Origin: Flavobacterium suaedae
GTDB lineage: Bacteria; Bacteroidota; Bacteroidia; Flavobacteriales; Flavobacteriaceae
NCBI RefSeq assembly: GCF_014642915.1
Contig: NZ_BMJE01000005.1
Location: forward strand, 124,001-188,000
Reading direction: 5' to 3'
Length of the DNA stretch: 64,000 nt
Below are positions 46,478 to 55,311 of this stretch, in pieces. Position numbers and translations under genes: made by a program. Every line of letters begins with the position of its first letter. Within the stretch, counting starts at the first letter, position 1. The notes below the pieces were generated by a model that was given only the letters and a program-made list of their open reading frames with translations, was not told where the DNA came from and made no database searches.

Positions 46478-48385
46478 ATGAGTAAAATAATCGGAATTGA
46501 CTTAGGAACAACTAACTCGTGTGTAGCCGTAATGGAAGGTGGTGAGCCGGTAGTTATTTCTAATGCTGAAGGTAAAAGAACAACCCCATCAGTAATTGCT
46601 TTTGTTGATGGTGGAGAGATAAAAGTTGGAGATCCTGCAAAAAGGCAAGCGGTAACTAACCCACACAAAACAATATCTTCTATTAAGCGTTTTATGGGGA
46701 ATAAATTCTCTGAAAGTACTAAAGAAGTAAAAAATGTACCTTATAAGGTAGTAAACGGAGATAATGATACTCCCAGAGTTGATATTGATGGTCGTCTTTA
46801 CACTCCACAAGAGCTTTCTGCAATGACACTTCAAAAAATGAAGAAAACTGCAGAAGACTACTTAGGACAAACAGTAACTGAAGCTGTAATTACAGTACCG
46901 GCTTATTTTAATGACTCTCAACGTCAGGCTACCAAAGAAGCAGGAGAAATTGCAGGTTTAAAAGTAAGAAGAATTATAAACGAACCAACTGCTGCTGCAT
47001 TGGCATACGGACTTGATAAATCAGGTAAAGACCAAAAAATTGCAGTATATGACCTTGGTGGTGGTACATTTGATATCTCTATTCTTGAATTAGGTGACGG
47101 AGTATTTGAAGTACTTTCTACAAACGGTGATACACACCTTGGTGGTGATGATTTTGACCAAGTAATCATTGACTGGTTAGCAGATGAGTTTAATAAAGAA
47201 GAGAGTGTAGATTTACGTAACGATGCTATGGCATTACAGCGTTTAAAAGAAGCAGCTGAAAAAGCAAAAGTAGAGCTTTCATCATCTACACAAACAGAAA
47301 TAAACTTACCATATATTACTGCTACATCATCAGGACCTAAGCACTTAGTAAAAACGTTATCACGCTCTAAATTTGAGCAACTTGCAGAGGATTTAGTAAA
47401 ACGTTCTATGCTACCATGCGAAAAAGCACTTAAAGATGCAGGTTTAAAAATATCTGATATTGATGAAGTAATCTTAGTAGGTGGTTCTACACGTATACCA
47501 AGAATACAGGAAGAGGTAGAAAAATTCTTCGGTAAAAAACCATCAAAAGGAGTGAACCCTGATGAGGTTGTTGCTATTGGTGCAGCAATACAAGGTGGTG
47601 TACTTACAGGAGATGTAAAAGATGTATTACTTCTTGATGTTACTCCACTATCATTAGGTATCGAAACTATGGGTGGTGTAATGACTAAGCTAATAGAAGC
47701 TAACACTACTATACCTACTAAAAAATCTCAGGTATTCTCTACAGCAGCAGATAACCAGCCATCAGTAGAAATACATGTACTTCAAGGTGAAAGACCAATG
47801 GCACAGGATAACAAAACTATCGGTCGTTTCCACTTAGACGGTATTCCACCGGCACAAAGAGGTGTACCGCAAATTGAAGTAAGCTTTGATATTGATGCTA
47901 ACGGTATTATAAAAGTATCAGCTACTGATAAAGGTACAGGTAAATCACACGATATTCGTATAGAGGCTTCTTCAGGATTAACTCAGGAAGAAATCGAAAG
48001 AATGCGTAGTGAAGCTGAAGCTAATGCAGAGGCAGATAAAGCGGCTAAAGAAAAAGTAGATAAGCTAAACGAAGCTGATGCTATGATTTTCCAAACTGAA
48101 AAGCAACTTTCAGAATTTGGAGATAAACTATCAGATGCTAACAAGCAACCAATAGAAGCAGCACTTGAAGAGCTTAAAAAAGCGTATGAAACTAAAGATG
48201 TAGCTACTATACAACCTGCTCTTGATAAAATCAATGAAGCATGGAAAAACGCTTCAGAAGAAATGTACAAAGCCCAGGCAGAAGCTCAAGGAGCAGGAGG
48301 TGCAGAACAAGCACAACAGCAAGGTGAGTCACAAGCAGGAGGCGATGACGAAGTACAAGATGTAGATTTTGAAGAAGTGAAATAA
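46478..48385 (+). CDS. dnaK: molecular chaperone DnaK (Hsp70)
   Basis: A 635-residue Hsp70. The nucleotide-binding domain has [20 protein letters not shown] (5-24), [16 protein letters not shown] and [17 protein letters not shown]. The substrate-binding domain has [20 protein letters not shown] and an acidic C-terminal tail ([11 protein letters not shown]). The tail is preceded by an Ala/Gln/Gly-rich stretch ([16 protein letters not shown]). It folds and disaggregates proteins together with DnaJ and GrpE, which are not in this window. It is monocistronic, with its own terminator. Its codon usage is strongly biased, typical of highly expressed genes. Confidence 0.98.
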   Translation: MSKIIGIDLGTTNSCVAVMEGGEPVVISNAEGKRTTPSVIAFVDGGEIKVGDPAKRQAVTNPHKTISSIKRFMGNKFSESTKEVKNVPYKVVNGDNDTPRVDIDGRLYTPQELSAMTLQKMKKTAEDYLGQTVTEAVITVPAYFNDSQRQATKEAGEIAGLKVRRIINEPTAAALAYGLDKSGKDQKIAVYDLGGGTFDISILELGDGVFEVLSTNGDTHLGGDDFDQVIIDWLADEFNKEESVDLRNDAMALQRLKEAAEKAKVELSSSTQTEINLPYITATSSGPKHLVKTLSRSKFEQLAEDLVKRSMLPCEKALKDAGLKISDIDEVILVGGSTRIPRIQEEVEKFFGKKPSKGVNPDEVVAIGAAIQGGVLTGDVKDVLLLDVTPLSLGIETMGGVMTKLIEANTTIPTKKSQVFSTAADNQPSVEIHVLQGERPMAQDNKTIGRFHLDGIPPAQRGVPQIEVSFDIDANGIIKVSATDKGTGKSHDIRIEASSGLTQEEIERMRSEAEANAEADKAAKEKVDKLNEADAMIFQTEKQLSEFGDKLSDANKQPIEAALEELKKAYETKDVATIQPALDKINEAWKNASEEMYKAQAEAQGAGGAEQAQQQGESQAGGDDEVQDVDFEEVK

Positions 48386-48413
48386 CCTTTTAGATATAAA
48401 ATATATTCTTTAT

Positions 48414-48451
48414 AAGAAGCCCCCTATGTATAGGAGGCTTCTTGTTTTTTT
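48414..48451 (+). terminator. intrinsic terminator of dnaK
   Basis: AAGAAGCCCCCTA-tgta-TAGGAGGCTTCTT forms a 13-bp stem with one mismatch, followed by GTTTTTTT. Confidence 0.88.
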
Positions 48452-48513
48452 ATAAAAAGGTTATTTTATATTTAAAAAATGTTTTTATTTGTATTTCACT
48501 AATCAATTAAAAT

Positions 48514-49059
48514 ATGAAGAGATTTTTTTATGCTATTACGTTAGCATTTTTTGTTGCATTTGCTACATCGTGTAGCAGTGATGATAGTAGTGCGGTTACT
48601 AACAATGATACCGAAGCTACTATTACAGCAATTATTAACGGAGAAGAATGGACAGGTACAGTTACAAGTTCAACATTACTTAAGGTTTCATCTATGGGGC
48701 TTCAAAGATTTGATATCACAGCTGAAGATGGCGAGCAAAGAATACAGTTGGCTTGTGAAAGTGAAATACAAGTAGGAATGCCTTTAATTACCTATACTTT
48801 CGATGAAGAATCTATGGATACAAATGCTATATTTACAAATAGCTATCTTTTAGGCGGGAACTCGTATATGGAGCACTTTGTAAGTACAGGAGAAATGACT
48901 TTCACAGCTTTTGATGCAGAAAATGGCAAGGCATCGGGAACTTTTAGTTTTACAGCATATAAAGTTGGTACACTTCAAGACCAAATAGTAACTCCGGAGG
49001 ATGTAACAATTACAAATGGAGTTTTTACAAACGTTTCTTATACTCTATATGAACAATAG
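48514..49059 (+). CDS. surface lipoprotein of unknown function
   Basis: A 181-residue lipoprotein. The signal peptide ends in lipobox ATSC, with Cys20 as the lipid site. The next residues SSDDSS match the Bacteroidota lipoprotein export signal (acidic residues just after Cys), so it is probably surface exposed. The mature part is a beta-rich domain starting TEATITAIINGEEWTGTVTS, a pattern common to a Flavobacteria family of about 150-residue lipoproteins (DUF6252-like; family name not certain). No catalytic motif is seen. It is a single gene between two terminators. Confidence 0.85.
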   Translation: MKRFFYAITLAFFVAFATSCSSDDSSAVTNNDTEATITAIINGEEWTGTVTSSTLLKVSSMGLQRFDITAEDGEQRIQLACESEIQVGMPLITYTFDEESMDTNAIFTNSYLLGGNSYMEHFVSTGEMTFTAFDAENGKASGTFSFTAYKVGTLQDQIVTPEDVTITNGVFTNVSYTLYEQ

Positions 49060-49073
49060 AAATAAAGTAAATA

Positions 49074-49106
49074 AAAAAGCCCCGCAATTGCGGGGCTTTT
49101 TTATTT
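49074..49106 (+). terminator. bidirectional intrinsic terminator
   Basis: AAAAAGCCCCGCAA/TTGCGGGGCTTTTT is a perfect palindrome flanked by A- and T-runs. It serves the lipoprotein gene and the convergent gene at 49125. Confidence 0.93.
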
Positions 49107-49124
49107 AGTATTATTATTTTAAAT

Positions 49125-49835
49125 TTATCTGAACCAGCTACCTATTTTGTGAAATATTCTACCGAAGAATGTTCTTTTGTAAACAATAGTGCCTATTTGG
49201 TATATATCAATATCTGATTCCAGTATAACTTCTTGTTTCTCATATTCGTGCTTAGTTTCTGCAATAAATGAATGAGTAGTAAAGCCTACAAATGAAGTTT
49301 TAATTGTATCACTTATTTTAGCATTTATTGTAAACTCTCCGTCAATATTTGTTTCAATTGTATCTTTTGATGTAGTATTTGTTACTGTAGCTCCTGGTAT
49401 AACCCCTAATTTATCTTTTACTAAACCACTTATTTTTATTGTTTCAATAGAGCTGGGAGTTAATGTATCTTTTGCAGGCGGTATTATATTCTCGCTATCA
49501 GTTTTATTTTGTTCAATTTTTACTTCAATTTCTTGCGATAATACTTCATTACTGCCTAAACTAAAAAAAGCTATTATACTTGCAGTTGCTGCTACCCAAA
49601 ACTTATTTTTTTCTTTCGGAATAACTAAATCCCTGTCTAACTGATCAATTCTCAAACGTCCGCAGGCATTTTTTTCATTTCTTAAAATAGAAGTAATTTC
49701 CCTGTCAGATGAATTAGTGAAATCATATACCTTTTGCTGGCAGGAAGCACAAAAACGCCCCTTTTCAACAGGAGTCATGTTTTTCCAGTTTTCATGACAA
49801 GGTTTAGGTATTGATATTTTTATTGGCTTGGACAT
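49125..49835 (-). CDS. Cys-rich membrane protein with CarboxypepD_reg-like domain
   Basis: A 236-residue protein. The N-terminal 70 residues contain four conserved-looking cysteines, Cys13, Cys29, Cys32 and Cys58 (KPCHENWKNMTPVEKGRFC, ASCQQKVYDF, NACGRL), probably a cytoplasmic zinc- or metal-binding unit. One membrane helix follows (about 79-98). The periplasmic part has a carboxypeptidase-regulatory-like beta-sandwich (about 130-200, ISGLVKDKLGVIPGATVTNT). The C-terminus ends in a basic, amphipathic TFFGRIFHKIGSWFR. This family is widespread in Flavobacteria and not characterised. It might sense or anchor something across the inner membrane; I do not assign a function. Confidence 0.82.
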   Translation of the reverse strand: MSKPIKISIPKPCHENWKNMTPVEKGRFCASCQQKVYDFTNSSDREITSILRNEKNACGRLRIDQLDRDLVIPKEKNKFWVAATASIIAFFSLGSNEVLSQEIEVKIEQNKTDSENIIPPAKDTLTPSSIETIKISGLVKDKLGVIPGATVTNTTSKDTIETNIDGEFTINAKISDTIKTSFVGFTTHSFIAETKHEYEKQEVILESDIDIYQIGTIVYKRTFFGRIFHKIGSWFR

Positions 49836-49888
49836 AAGCCAAATATAATAATTTTAAAAAAAGTGTTATGATGTTTTAAACTCAGATA

Positions 49889-50734
49889 TTAAAAGTTTTC
49901 CTGTAAGAACAGAATTGTTTTCCCGAATACTTCCTGCATAATCTCAAAGTTCCAATCTGCATGTCCGCCATCAGGGTAAAAGTTAAATTCATTATATACC
50001 CCTGAGTTATTCAGGCTTTCTTGTAATAATCCGCCTTGCGTAGCAGGTACTAAAGGATCCTGACCTCCATAAAAAGAAAGGGTAGGAGGTGACTGTGCTG
50101 TAATATACGCTACAGGGTTAACTTCGGCAATTTGTTCACTGGTAGGAGTGGCTGTACCTGTTAAAGTTAATGCTGCTTGTGAGTATAATGGGTGAGTAGT
50201 ATAGTTAGGATCAGTAAAGTCAGCAGGACCAACTATATCTACTACTGCTTTTACATCGTGGTCTGTATCATGCTTATAACTGTACAGCATAGAAAGGTGA
50301 GCTCCTGCACTTACCCCTATAAGAGCATAATCATCAGAGATATGATAATCACTATCTTCCAGAAAAGTAAACATTTGCTCAATATCGTTTATCTGCATTG
50401 GGTATGCAGGGCTTTCATCGTCTGCTAACCTGTAGTTAATATTTACAATAGCGTAATCAGGAAATGATGATTGTATAGTAGGAATTAAGAAACTCATATC
50501 CTGTTTGCTTCCTGCAACCCACGAGCCTCCGTGAATTAATACAATAACCTTAGTGCTTTCTTCATTACGTCCTTCGGGTAAATACACATCTATTGTCTGT
50601 TGTGTATCGCTACCGTAGGCAACATTTAAAATTTCTTGGGAAGTTAATGGAGCTTCAATAGTGTTATCATCATCGGAACTACACCCGAATACCAAGAATA
50701 AAAATAGTAGCGGTAATAAAGAAATTTTTTTCAT
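49889..50734 (-). CDS. alpha/beta-hydrolase esterase, surface lipoprotein
   Basis: A 281-residue carboxylesterase of the BD-FAE/hormone-sensitive-lipase-like group. The lipoprotein signal ends in VFGC (Cys18), followed by SSDDDN, a surface export signal. The oxyanion motif is HGGSWVAGSKQD (68-79). The triad is Ser142 (GVSAGAHLSML), Asp226 (GGQDPLVP) and His258 (DGGHADWN). It likely removes acyl or acetyl groups from an external substrate such as a polysaccharide or lipid. The NlpC/P60 gene upstream starts its stop only 14 nt away on the same strand, so both may be co-transcribed. Confidence 0.9.
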   Translation of the reverse strand: MKKISLLPLLFLFLVFGCSSDDDNTIEAPLTSQEILNVAYGSDTQQTIDVYLPEGRNEESTKVIVLIHGGSWVAGSKQDMSFLIPTIQSSFPDYAIVNINYRLADDESPAYPMQINDIEQMFTFLEDSDYHISDDYALIGVSAGAHLSMLYSYKHDTDHDVKAVVDIVGPADFTDPNYTTHPLYSQAALTLTGTATPTSEQIAEVNPVAYITAQSPPTLSFYGGQDPLVPATQGGLLQESLNNSGVYNEFNFYPDGGHADWNFEIMQEVFGKTILFLQENF

Positions 50735-50748
50735 AGTAATCTCAGTTT

Positions 50749-51513
50749 TTAAATTATTTTTTTAATCACCCTGAGCTTATGCGTATGTCTGCGTTGTTCT
50801 GCATTGTAAATTCCTAAATGGTCTAAACGGTCTATACGTACTTTACCATGCCCATGGATGATGTAATTATCATCCATAATTATACCAACATGTATAATTT
50901 CACCGTCTTTATTGTCAAAAAAGGCTAAATCGCCCGGCTCACTTTCCTCTATAAAGCTAAGTGCTTCACCTTGTTTCGCCTGTTGAGAGGCATCACGTAG
51001 TAGCTTATAACCATTCAGTTTATACACCATTTGTGTAAAGCCTGAGCAGTCTATACCAAAAGGTGTTTTGCCTCCCCATAAATAAGGAGCGTTAAGATAC
51101 ATAAAAGCAGTACGAAGTAAATTTTGTTTGCCTGTTATTCCTGTAGTGCGTAAACCTTCGAAAGTAAAGTTCTCTATATTTATTTCAGAATGGTCTAAGA
51201 AGGATAATGAAGCGCCGATAGGTATTGGTAAAAGCTGATTACTTGGTGTAGTAACATATTCTATAAGGTCAGCATTAAGTACGTCAGGAGCAGTACTTAA
51301 ATGGTTATAATGTGCCTCCGATATGGTTCTGTACTGCTTATTGTCAATCCAGCCCGTATAATTATCATAAGCCAGTGCTATGCGCGACCATTTTTTGTTT
51401 TGTTCCAGCACTTTAAAATGTTCACCGAACAAAACTTGCGATGTCATTTCGCTTCGGTCGTTCGCTTCAAGGCGAAGGGGTACAATAGCCAAGTTACAAA
51501 TACCAAAAATCAT
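50749..51513 (-). CDS. NlpC/P60 (C40) cell-wall peptidase with SH3-like domain
   Basis: A 254-residue cysteine peptidase. Residues 1-60 form a bacterial SH3-like domain (IVPLRLEANDRSEMTSQVLF). The catalytic C40 domain has Cys156 in GIDCSGFTQM, His208 in IIHVGIIMD and His220 in NYIIHGHGKV. The family cleaves the gamma-D-Glu to meso-diaminopimelate (or related) link of peptidoglycan peptides. No signal peptide is seen, so it may be cytoplasmic and act on recycled muropeptides, as in YkfC-type enzymes. Its promoter appears to lie in the loop of the thiolase terminator-like hairpin upstream. Confidence 0.92.
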   Translation of the reverse strand: MIFGICNLAIVPLRLEANDRSEMTSQVLFGEHFKVLEQNKKWSRIALAYDNYTGWIDNKQYRTISEAHYNHLSTAPDVLNADLIEYVTTPSNQLLPIPIGASLSFLDHSEINIENFTFEGLRTTGITGKQNLLRTAFMYLNAPYLWGGKTPFGIDCSGFTQMVYKLNGYKLLRDASQQAKQGEALSFIEESEPGDLAFFDNKDGEIIHVGIIMDDNYIIHGHGKVRIDRLDHLGIYNAEQRRHTHKLRVIKKII

Positions 51514-51561
51514 CTGTTATGTTGCTTCTTTTTACGTTCTCCTTTTTACTAAAAGTAAAGC

Positions 51562-51624
51562 CAAAAAAATGGCGTTGCTTTGTCCAAAACCACAAATATA
51601 GCAGTTAATTCCTAAGCAACGCCA
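51562..51624 (-). terminator. long-loop hairpin with T-run, overlapping the NlpC/P60 promoter
   Basis: On the minus strand TGGCGTTGCTT (51624-51614) and AAGCAACGCCA (51580-51570) form a perfect 11-bp stem, then TTTTTTTGG. The 33-nt loop contains TATATTTG (51600-51593), a TAnnTTTG -7 box for the NlpC/P60 gene. A TTG lies 16 nt upstream of that box, inside the stem. It lies 55 nt past the thiolase stop. Confidence 0.6.
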
Positions 51625-51678
51625 AATGTTATGTTTGTTTTAGCTAATATATGGCTAAAAAAACATTCAATATTGAGT

Positions 51679-52860
51679 TTAAACTCTTTCTATAACAATT
51701 GCCGAAGCACCACCACCACCATTACAAATAGCAGCAGCACCAACTTTAGCATTGTTTTGCTCCAGTACATTTAATAGTGTAACTATAATTCTTGCACCTG
51801 AACATCCCAGTGGGTGACCTAACGATACAGCACCACCATTTACGTTTACTTTAGCAGCATCAAGACCTAATATTTTTGTATTAGCAATACCTACTACAGA
51901 GAATGCTTCGTTAAATTCGAAGAAATCTACATCATCTTTGCTCATACCTGCTTTATCTAAAGCTTTTGGTAACGCTTTTGCCGGTGATGTTGTAAACCAT
52001 TTTGGTTCTTGTTCCGCATCAGCATATGATTTTATGTATGCTAATGGTTTTAATCCTAATTCGTTTGCTTTTTCTTCGCTCATTAAAACTAATGCAGCAG
52101 CACCGTCATTAATAGTAGAAGCATTTGCAGCAGTAACTGTACCTTCTTTACTAAAAGCAGCTCTAAGTGAAGTTACTTTTTCCAGTTTAACATTAATATA
52201 CTCCTCATCTTTATTAACAACAACAGGTTCTCCGCGACGTTGTGGTACTTCTACAGGTACAACTTCATTATCAAATTTACCTGCATCCCATGCAGCAGCA
52301 GAGCGCTTGTATGATTCTATAGCAAATTCATCCTGCTCCTCACGAGATATTTTATATTCAGTAGCACAAAGGTCTGCACACACTCCCATTGCATTATTAT
52401 CATAAGCATCAGTAAGACCGTCTTTTTGTAAACCGTCAACCATAGTAACAGGACCAAACTTGCTACCTGTTCTCATAGGTACATAGTGCGGTATAAGGCT
52501 CATGTTTTCCATACCACCTGCAACTACAATATCAGCATCGCCACACATAATGCTTTGCGCACCTTGTGTAACTGCTTTCATACCCGATGCACATACTTTA
52601 TTTACAGTAGTAGCAACAACACTATCAGGCAAACCTGCATGTTTTGATGCCTGTCTTGCCGGAGCTTGCCCAACATTTGCCTGTACAACATTACCCATAA
52701 GAACTTCATCTACAAGGTTGCCGTCAAGGTTTATTTTGTTTAATGCGCCTTTAATTGCAGCAGCTCCAAGGTGAGATGCTGGTACAGTTGATAATGCTCC
52801 CATGAAGCTACCGATAGGGGTACGTGCTGCCGAAACAATCACTACTTTTTTATTGCTCAT
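51679..52860 (-). CDS. acetyl-CoA C-acetyltransferase (thiolase)
   Basis: A 393-residue thiolase that condenses two acetyl-CoA to acetoacetyl-CoA or cleaves 3-ketoacyl-CoA. The acyl-enzyme Cys90 is in VNKVCASGMKAV. The other active-site motifs are NEAFSVVG, His349 in LGHPLGCSGAR and Cys379 in CNGGGGAS. Its length and the CASGMKA form match biosynthetic/degradative acetyl-CoA acetyltransferases. It is monocistronic with no other fatty-acid gene nearby. The start at 52860 is clear, since it opens MSNKKVVIVSAARTPIGSF. Confidence 0.95.
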   Translation of the reverse strand: MSNKKVVIVSAARTPIGSFMGALSTVPASHLGAAAIKGALNKINLDGNLVDEVLMGNVVQANVGQAPARQASKHAGLPDSVVATTVNKVCASGMKAVTQGAQSIMCGDADIVVAGGMENMSLIPHYVPMRTGSKFGPVTMVDGLQKDGLTDAYDNNAMGVCADLCATEYKISREEQDEFAIESYKRSAAAWDAGKFDNEVVPVEVPQRRGEPVVVNKDEEYINVKLEKVTSLRAAFSKEGTVTAANASTINDGAAALVLMSEEKANELGLKPLAYIKSYADAEQEPKWFTTSPAKALPKALDKAGMSKDDVDFFEFNEAFSVVGIANTKILGLDAAKVNVNGGAVSLGHPLGCSGARIIVTLLNVLEQNNAKVGAAAICNGGGGASAIVIERV

Positions 52861-53161
52861 TATATTATGTTGTTTTTATTTATTTACGTTACGAAATTAA
52901 TGATTTTAAACGCCTATAAAAATAAATTATTTAAAATAATAAGGCAAATAAATTGATTTTTTGTGAATGATTGAAGATTGTTGCGGTAATTGTAGTAAAA
53001 ATAGTTACCGTTATCATACATTTACTGTATAATAAATGAGAAGAAAAAGGTGGGAGTGGACTACGTTAAATAAAAACAATATTATTTACACCCATCTTTT
53101 TTTGGATGTAAAGTTAAGATTAAGTAATTCAAGTAAAAAGAGGTGTTTTTATACGCATTTA
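52861..53161. other. 301-bp AT-rich gene-free interval
   Basis: No credible ORF. Around 53089-53116 TTTACACCCATC and GGATGTAAA form an imperfect hairpin around seven T, possibly the 3' end of the 53162 gene. The rest is the thiolase upstream region. Confidence 0.6.
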
Positions 53162-53446
53162 TTAGTTACAGTCGCAAGTTCGGCACAAACCGTTTAAAAA
53201 GTCAACATAGTGCCTTACATAGCTTTTGTAAATAAGAGTTATTTCGTTTTTGCGTTCGGGTATAGTTTGTTTTGCTGAATTGGCAATAAGCTCAATAGCA
53301 TTAGAAAAATTGATTGCAAAAATACTTATTTGCTCAATATCTTTTTTAAAAATAACACTAGATTGTGCCAGCATCTGAAACTTCTTTTCTTCGCTTTTGC
53401 ACCGGCTTATATAAGCTCGTATCGGTTGGGCAGGTATGTTTTTCAT
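53162..53446 (-). CDS. hypothetical 94-residue protein
   Basis: I do not recognise this protein. It is mostly helical (KSEEKKFQMLAQSSVIFKKD, FAINFSNAIELIANSAKQ) with no signal peptide or membrane span, and ends CRTCDCN, a CxxCxC tail that could bind a metal. It is flanked by about 300 bp and 285 bp of very AT-rich DNA without genes. That isolation, the start at an ATG and the lack of a competing frame support it as real. It could equally be a recent or lineage-specific gene. Confidence 0.55.
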   Translation of the reverse strand: MKNIPAQPIRAYISRCKSEEKKFQMLAQSSVIFKKDIEQISIFAINFSNAIELIANSAKQTIPERKNEITLIYKSYVRHYVDFLNGLCRTCDCN

Positions 53447-53731
53447 TATAATAGGGAGTTTATAATAGAAAAATAAACATCTAAACAGTATGTTAAATTA
53501 ATTGTTTATTATTAAAAAAACAAACAAATAGTGAAAATTTTTTAATTTTTATTGTTTATATATGCTTTTTTAATAATAGAAGTAAACTGTAAAATGTTGG
53601 TATTGAGTTGTTTTATACCTGAATTTCCCGAAAAATAATTTTTTTAGATGTTTTTAATTTTACTTTAGAGAAGTAATTGTTAGTTGTTGAATTTATCTAA
53701 TTCAATACGTATAGAACTTGGTGTGAGGAAT
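53447..53731. other. 285-bp AT-rich gene-free interval
   Basis: Contains many A- and T-tracts (for example ATTATTAAAAAAACAAACAA near 53510), with no ORF and no clean promoter. It separates the orphan gene from the P-loop ATPase gene. Confidence 0.6.
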
Positions 53732-54241
53732 TTATCTTATTTTAGCGAGTACTTGGTTTACACGATTTGATACACTGCCACTAACTTCAATTGTTTCTAT
53801 GTCAAAACTCCATATCCAGTCATTAAGTAATTCATTAACAGTATCTCTAAGTTCAGACATGTCTGCTTGATGTTTAGGAATCAAATCAGGCTCTTCTACA
53901 GGCATAAATACAAGTAAATCAATTTCGGTGAAGGCCTCTTCTGCTGTTTTGAATAGTTCCTGAATATTCTTTTCAGGTTCAACTGCATGGAGGTAAGCAA
54001 GAATATCAATAATACATCTGTCAAATAGTATATTATCTTCATCTTTAGATACTAATTTAAGAGAGTAGTTAAACTGTTCCAGAAAGTCTTCGCCGATAGG
54101 AGGAGATGAGAATTCATACCCTGATGCTTCCAGTTGCAGATATGGTTCTGTTTCCAGTGTATAGCCGGTAAGTTTTTCCATTAGTTCTTCTGCTAATGTT
54201 GTTTTACCTACTTGGTGAGCACCAATTATTGCAATTCTCAT
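53732..54241 (-). CDS. P-loop ATPase/kinase-like protein (AAA_28/NadR-like)
   Basis: A 169-residue nucleotide-binding protein. Walker A is GAHQVGKTTL (7-16). A DRCIIDILAYLHAVEP segment looks like the DRx-type second acidic motif of nucleoside-kinase-like P-loop proteins, followed by IDLLVFMPVEEPD (Walker-B-like strand). It resembles the AAA_28 / NadR-ribosylnicotinamide-kinase-like group, whose members phosphorylate small molecules, but the substrate is unknown. It follows the tRNA operon terminator and is on the same strand as the tRNAs. The ATG at 54241 is immediately followed by the P-loop, so the start is secure. Confidence 0.82.
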   Translation of the reverse strand: MRIAIIGAHQVGKTTLAEELMEKLTGYTLETEPYLQLEASGYEFSSPPIGEDFLEQFNYSLKLVSKDEDNILFDRCIIDILAYLHAVEPEKNIQELFKTAEEAFTEIDLLVFMPVEEPDLIPKHQADMSELRDTVNELLNDWIWSFDIETIEVSGSVSNRVNQVLAKIR

Positions 54242-54274
54242 TTTTTAGCTTGTGTTGGAATATTTTAAAAACAA

Positions 54275-54300
54275 AAAAGCCACTTAAAAAAGTGGCTTTT
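54275..54300 (-). terminator. terminator of the tRNA operon
   Basis: AAAAGCCACTT-aaaa-AAGTGGCTTTT has an 11-bp stem; on the minus strand it is followed by TTGTTTTT. It lies 3 nt beyond the tRNA-Arg 3' end. Confidence 0.92.
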
Positions 54301-54303
54301 GTG

Positions 54304-54377
<74 letters not shown>

Positions 54378-54407
54378 ATAAATCCTAGGGATTTTTCAAT
54401 TTTTATG

Positions 54408-54482
54408 TCGGGGTGGCAGGATTCGAACCTGCGGCCTCCTGCTCCCAAAGCAGGCGCGATAACCGGGCTACGCTACACCCCG
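54408..54482 (-). tRNA. tRNA-Pro (anticodon TGG)
   Basis: Minus strand. Acceptor CGGGGTG pairs with CACCCCG, anticodon stem CCTGC/GCAGG encloses TTTGGGA (anticodon TGG), T-arm GCAGG-TTCGAAT-CCTGC, discriminator A. It lies 30 nt before tRNA-Arg. Confidence 0.97.
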
Positions 54483-54487
54483 AAGAG

Positions 54488-54571
54488 CGGAGAGACAGGG
54501 ACTCGAACCCTGGCGACGGTTGCCCGTCGACAGATTAGCAATCTGCTCCGTTACCACTCCGGCACCTCTCC
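54488..54571 (-). tRNA. tRNA-Ser (anticodon GCT)
   Basis: Minus strand. Acceptor GGAGAGG/TCTCTCC, anticodon loop TTGCTAA (GCT, reading AGC/AGU), long class-II variable arm CGACGGGCAACCGTCG, T-arm CAGGG-TTCGAGT-CCCTG, discriminator G. First of three tRNAs, 5 nt before tRNA-Pro. Confidence 0.97.
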
Positions 54572-54615
54572 GTGCAATTGCAAAAAGTGTAAAACTTATT
54601 GCTTTTTTGCGGTTG

Positions 54616-54647
54616 CAAATGTAACTTATTTATTCGGTTTTTTGCAA
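54616..54647 (-). promoter_or_regulatory. tRNA operon promoter
   Basis: On the minus strand TTG (54647-54645), 21 nt, then TACATTTG (54623-54616): a full match to the Flavobacterium promoter. The tRNA-Ser 5' end is 45 nt downstream. Confidence 0.82.
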
Positions 54648-54734
54648 CTATTTTTAAATGTTTTTTTGATTTTTTTACAACATTAAATTAAAGTAGTTAA
54701 CACTCAATGAACTACAGAGGCGATAAAAGTACAA

Positions 54735-55307
54735 TTATTTTATACAGTTAAGGTAATTTATAAAGTATTTGTTAGGGAAATACTTTTCTTTTATGGTTTC
54801 GCTTTCTATTTCATTTCGTATAGGGTAGTCTACAGTATCGGTTGTATATCTTACCCGAATATAGGTTATAGAGCTTTTTTCTAATTCTTCAAGTGAACCT
54901 TTTGTAAATAAAAACGTCCCTGAAAGTACTCTCATATTTTTCTTATCATCAGGATTGTATACTAAAGTAGCGCATTGTTGTTGTGTGGCACTAATAAGCG
55001 TTATTATTTTACCGTTGGTAAGCTGTATGTATATTTTGCTGGTATTGTCAAAACAGTACAGCTCAGGAAAACCTGTGCTTTTAGATAGTATTTTAAAGTT
55101 TAACAGAGGAGTACCTCCATTATTGGTAAGGGAAAAAAATATGTATTGTGAGTTTCCGCCAAATATTTTTTCATACATCATGTATTCCTTCGTTCCTTTA
55201 ACTTCAATACCTTCTTCAGTTTTTTGGTTAAAGCTGTAATCACAATCTTGTTGTGCATTAGCAAAACTTATTGTTAACAGAGAAAGTAGTAAAAATAAAT
55301 TCTTCAT
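54735..55307 (-). CDS. secreted protein of unknown function
   Basis: A 190-residue protein with a signal peptide (MKNLFLLLSLLTISFANAQ) and a mature part with Cys residues at about 21, 80, 111 and 188 that may form disulfides (for example QQDCDYSFNQKTEEGIEV near the N-terminus and NYLNCIK at the C-terminus). It is predicted to be beta-rich. No domain is recognised. Its start lies 4 nt downstream of the stop of the methyltransferase gene at 55312, so the two are co-transcribed. Confidence 0.8.
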   Translation of the reverse strand: MKNLFLLLSLLTISFANAQQDCDYSFNQKTEEGIEVKGTKEYMMYEKIFGGNSQYIFFSLTNNGGTPLLNFKILSKSTGFPELYCFDNTSKIYIQLTNGKIITLISATQQQCATLVYNPDDKKNMRVLSGTFLFTKGSLEELEKSSITYIRVRYTTDTVDYPIRNEIESETIKEKYFPNKYFINYLNCIK

Positions 55308-55311
55308 TTAC

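Noticed and set aside
46924..47706. 260-codon open frame opposite dnaK
   Set aside because: A mirror of the strongly biased dnaK codons. The translation is low-complexity Ser/Pro/Thr with no domain.
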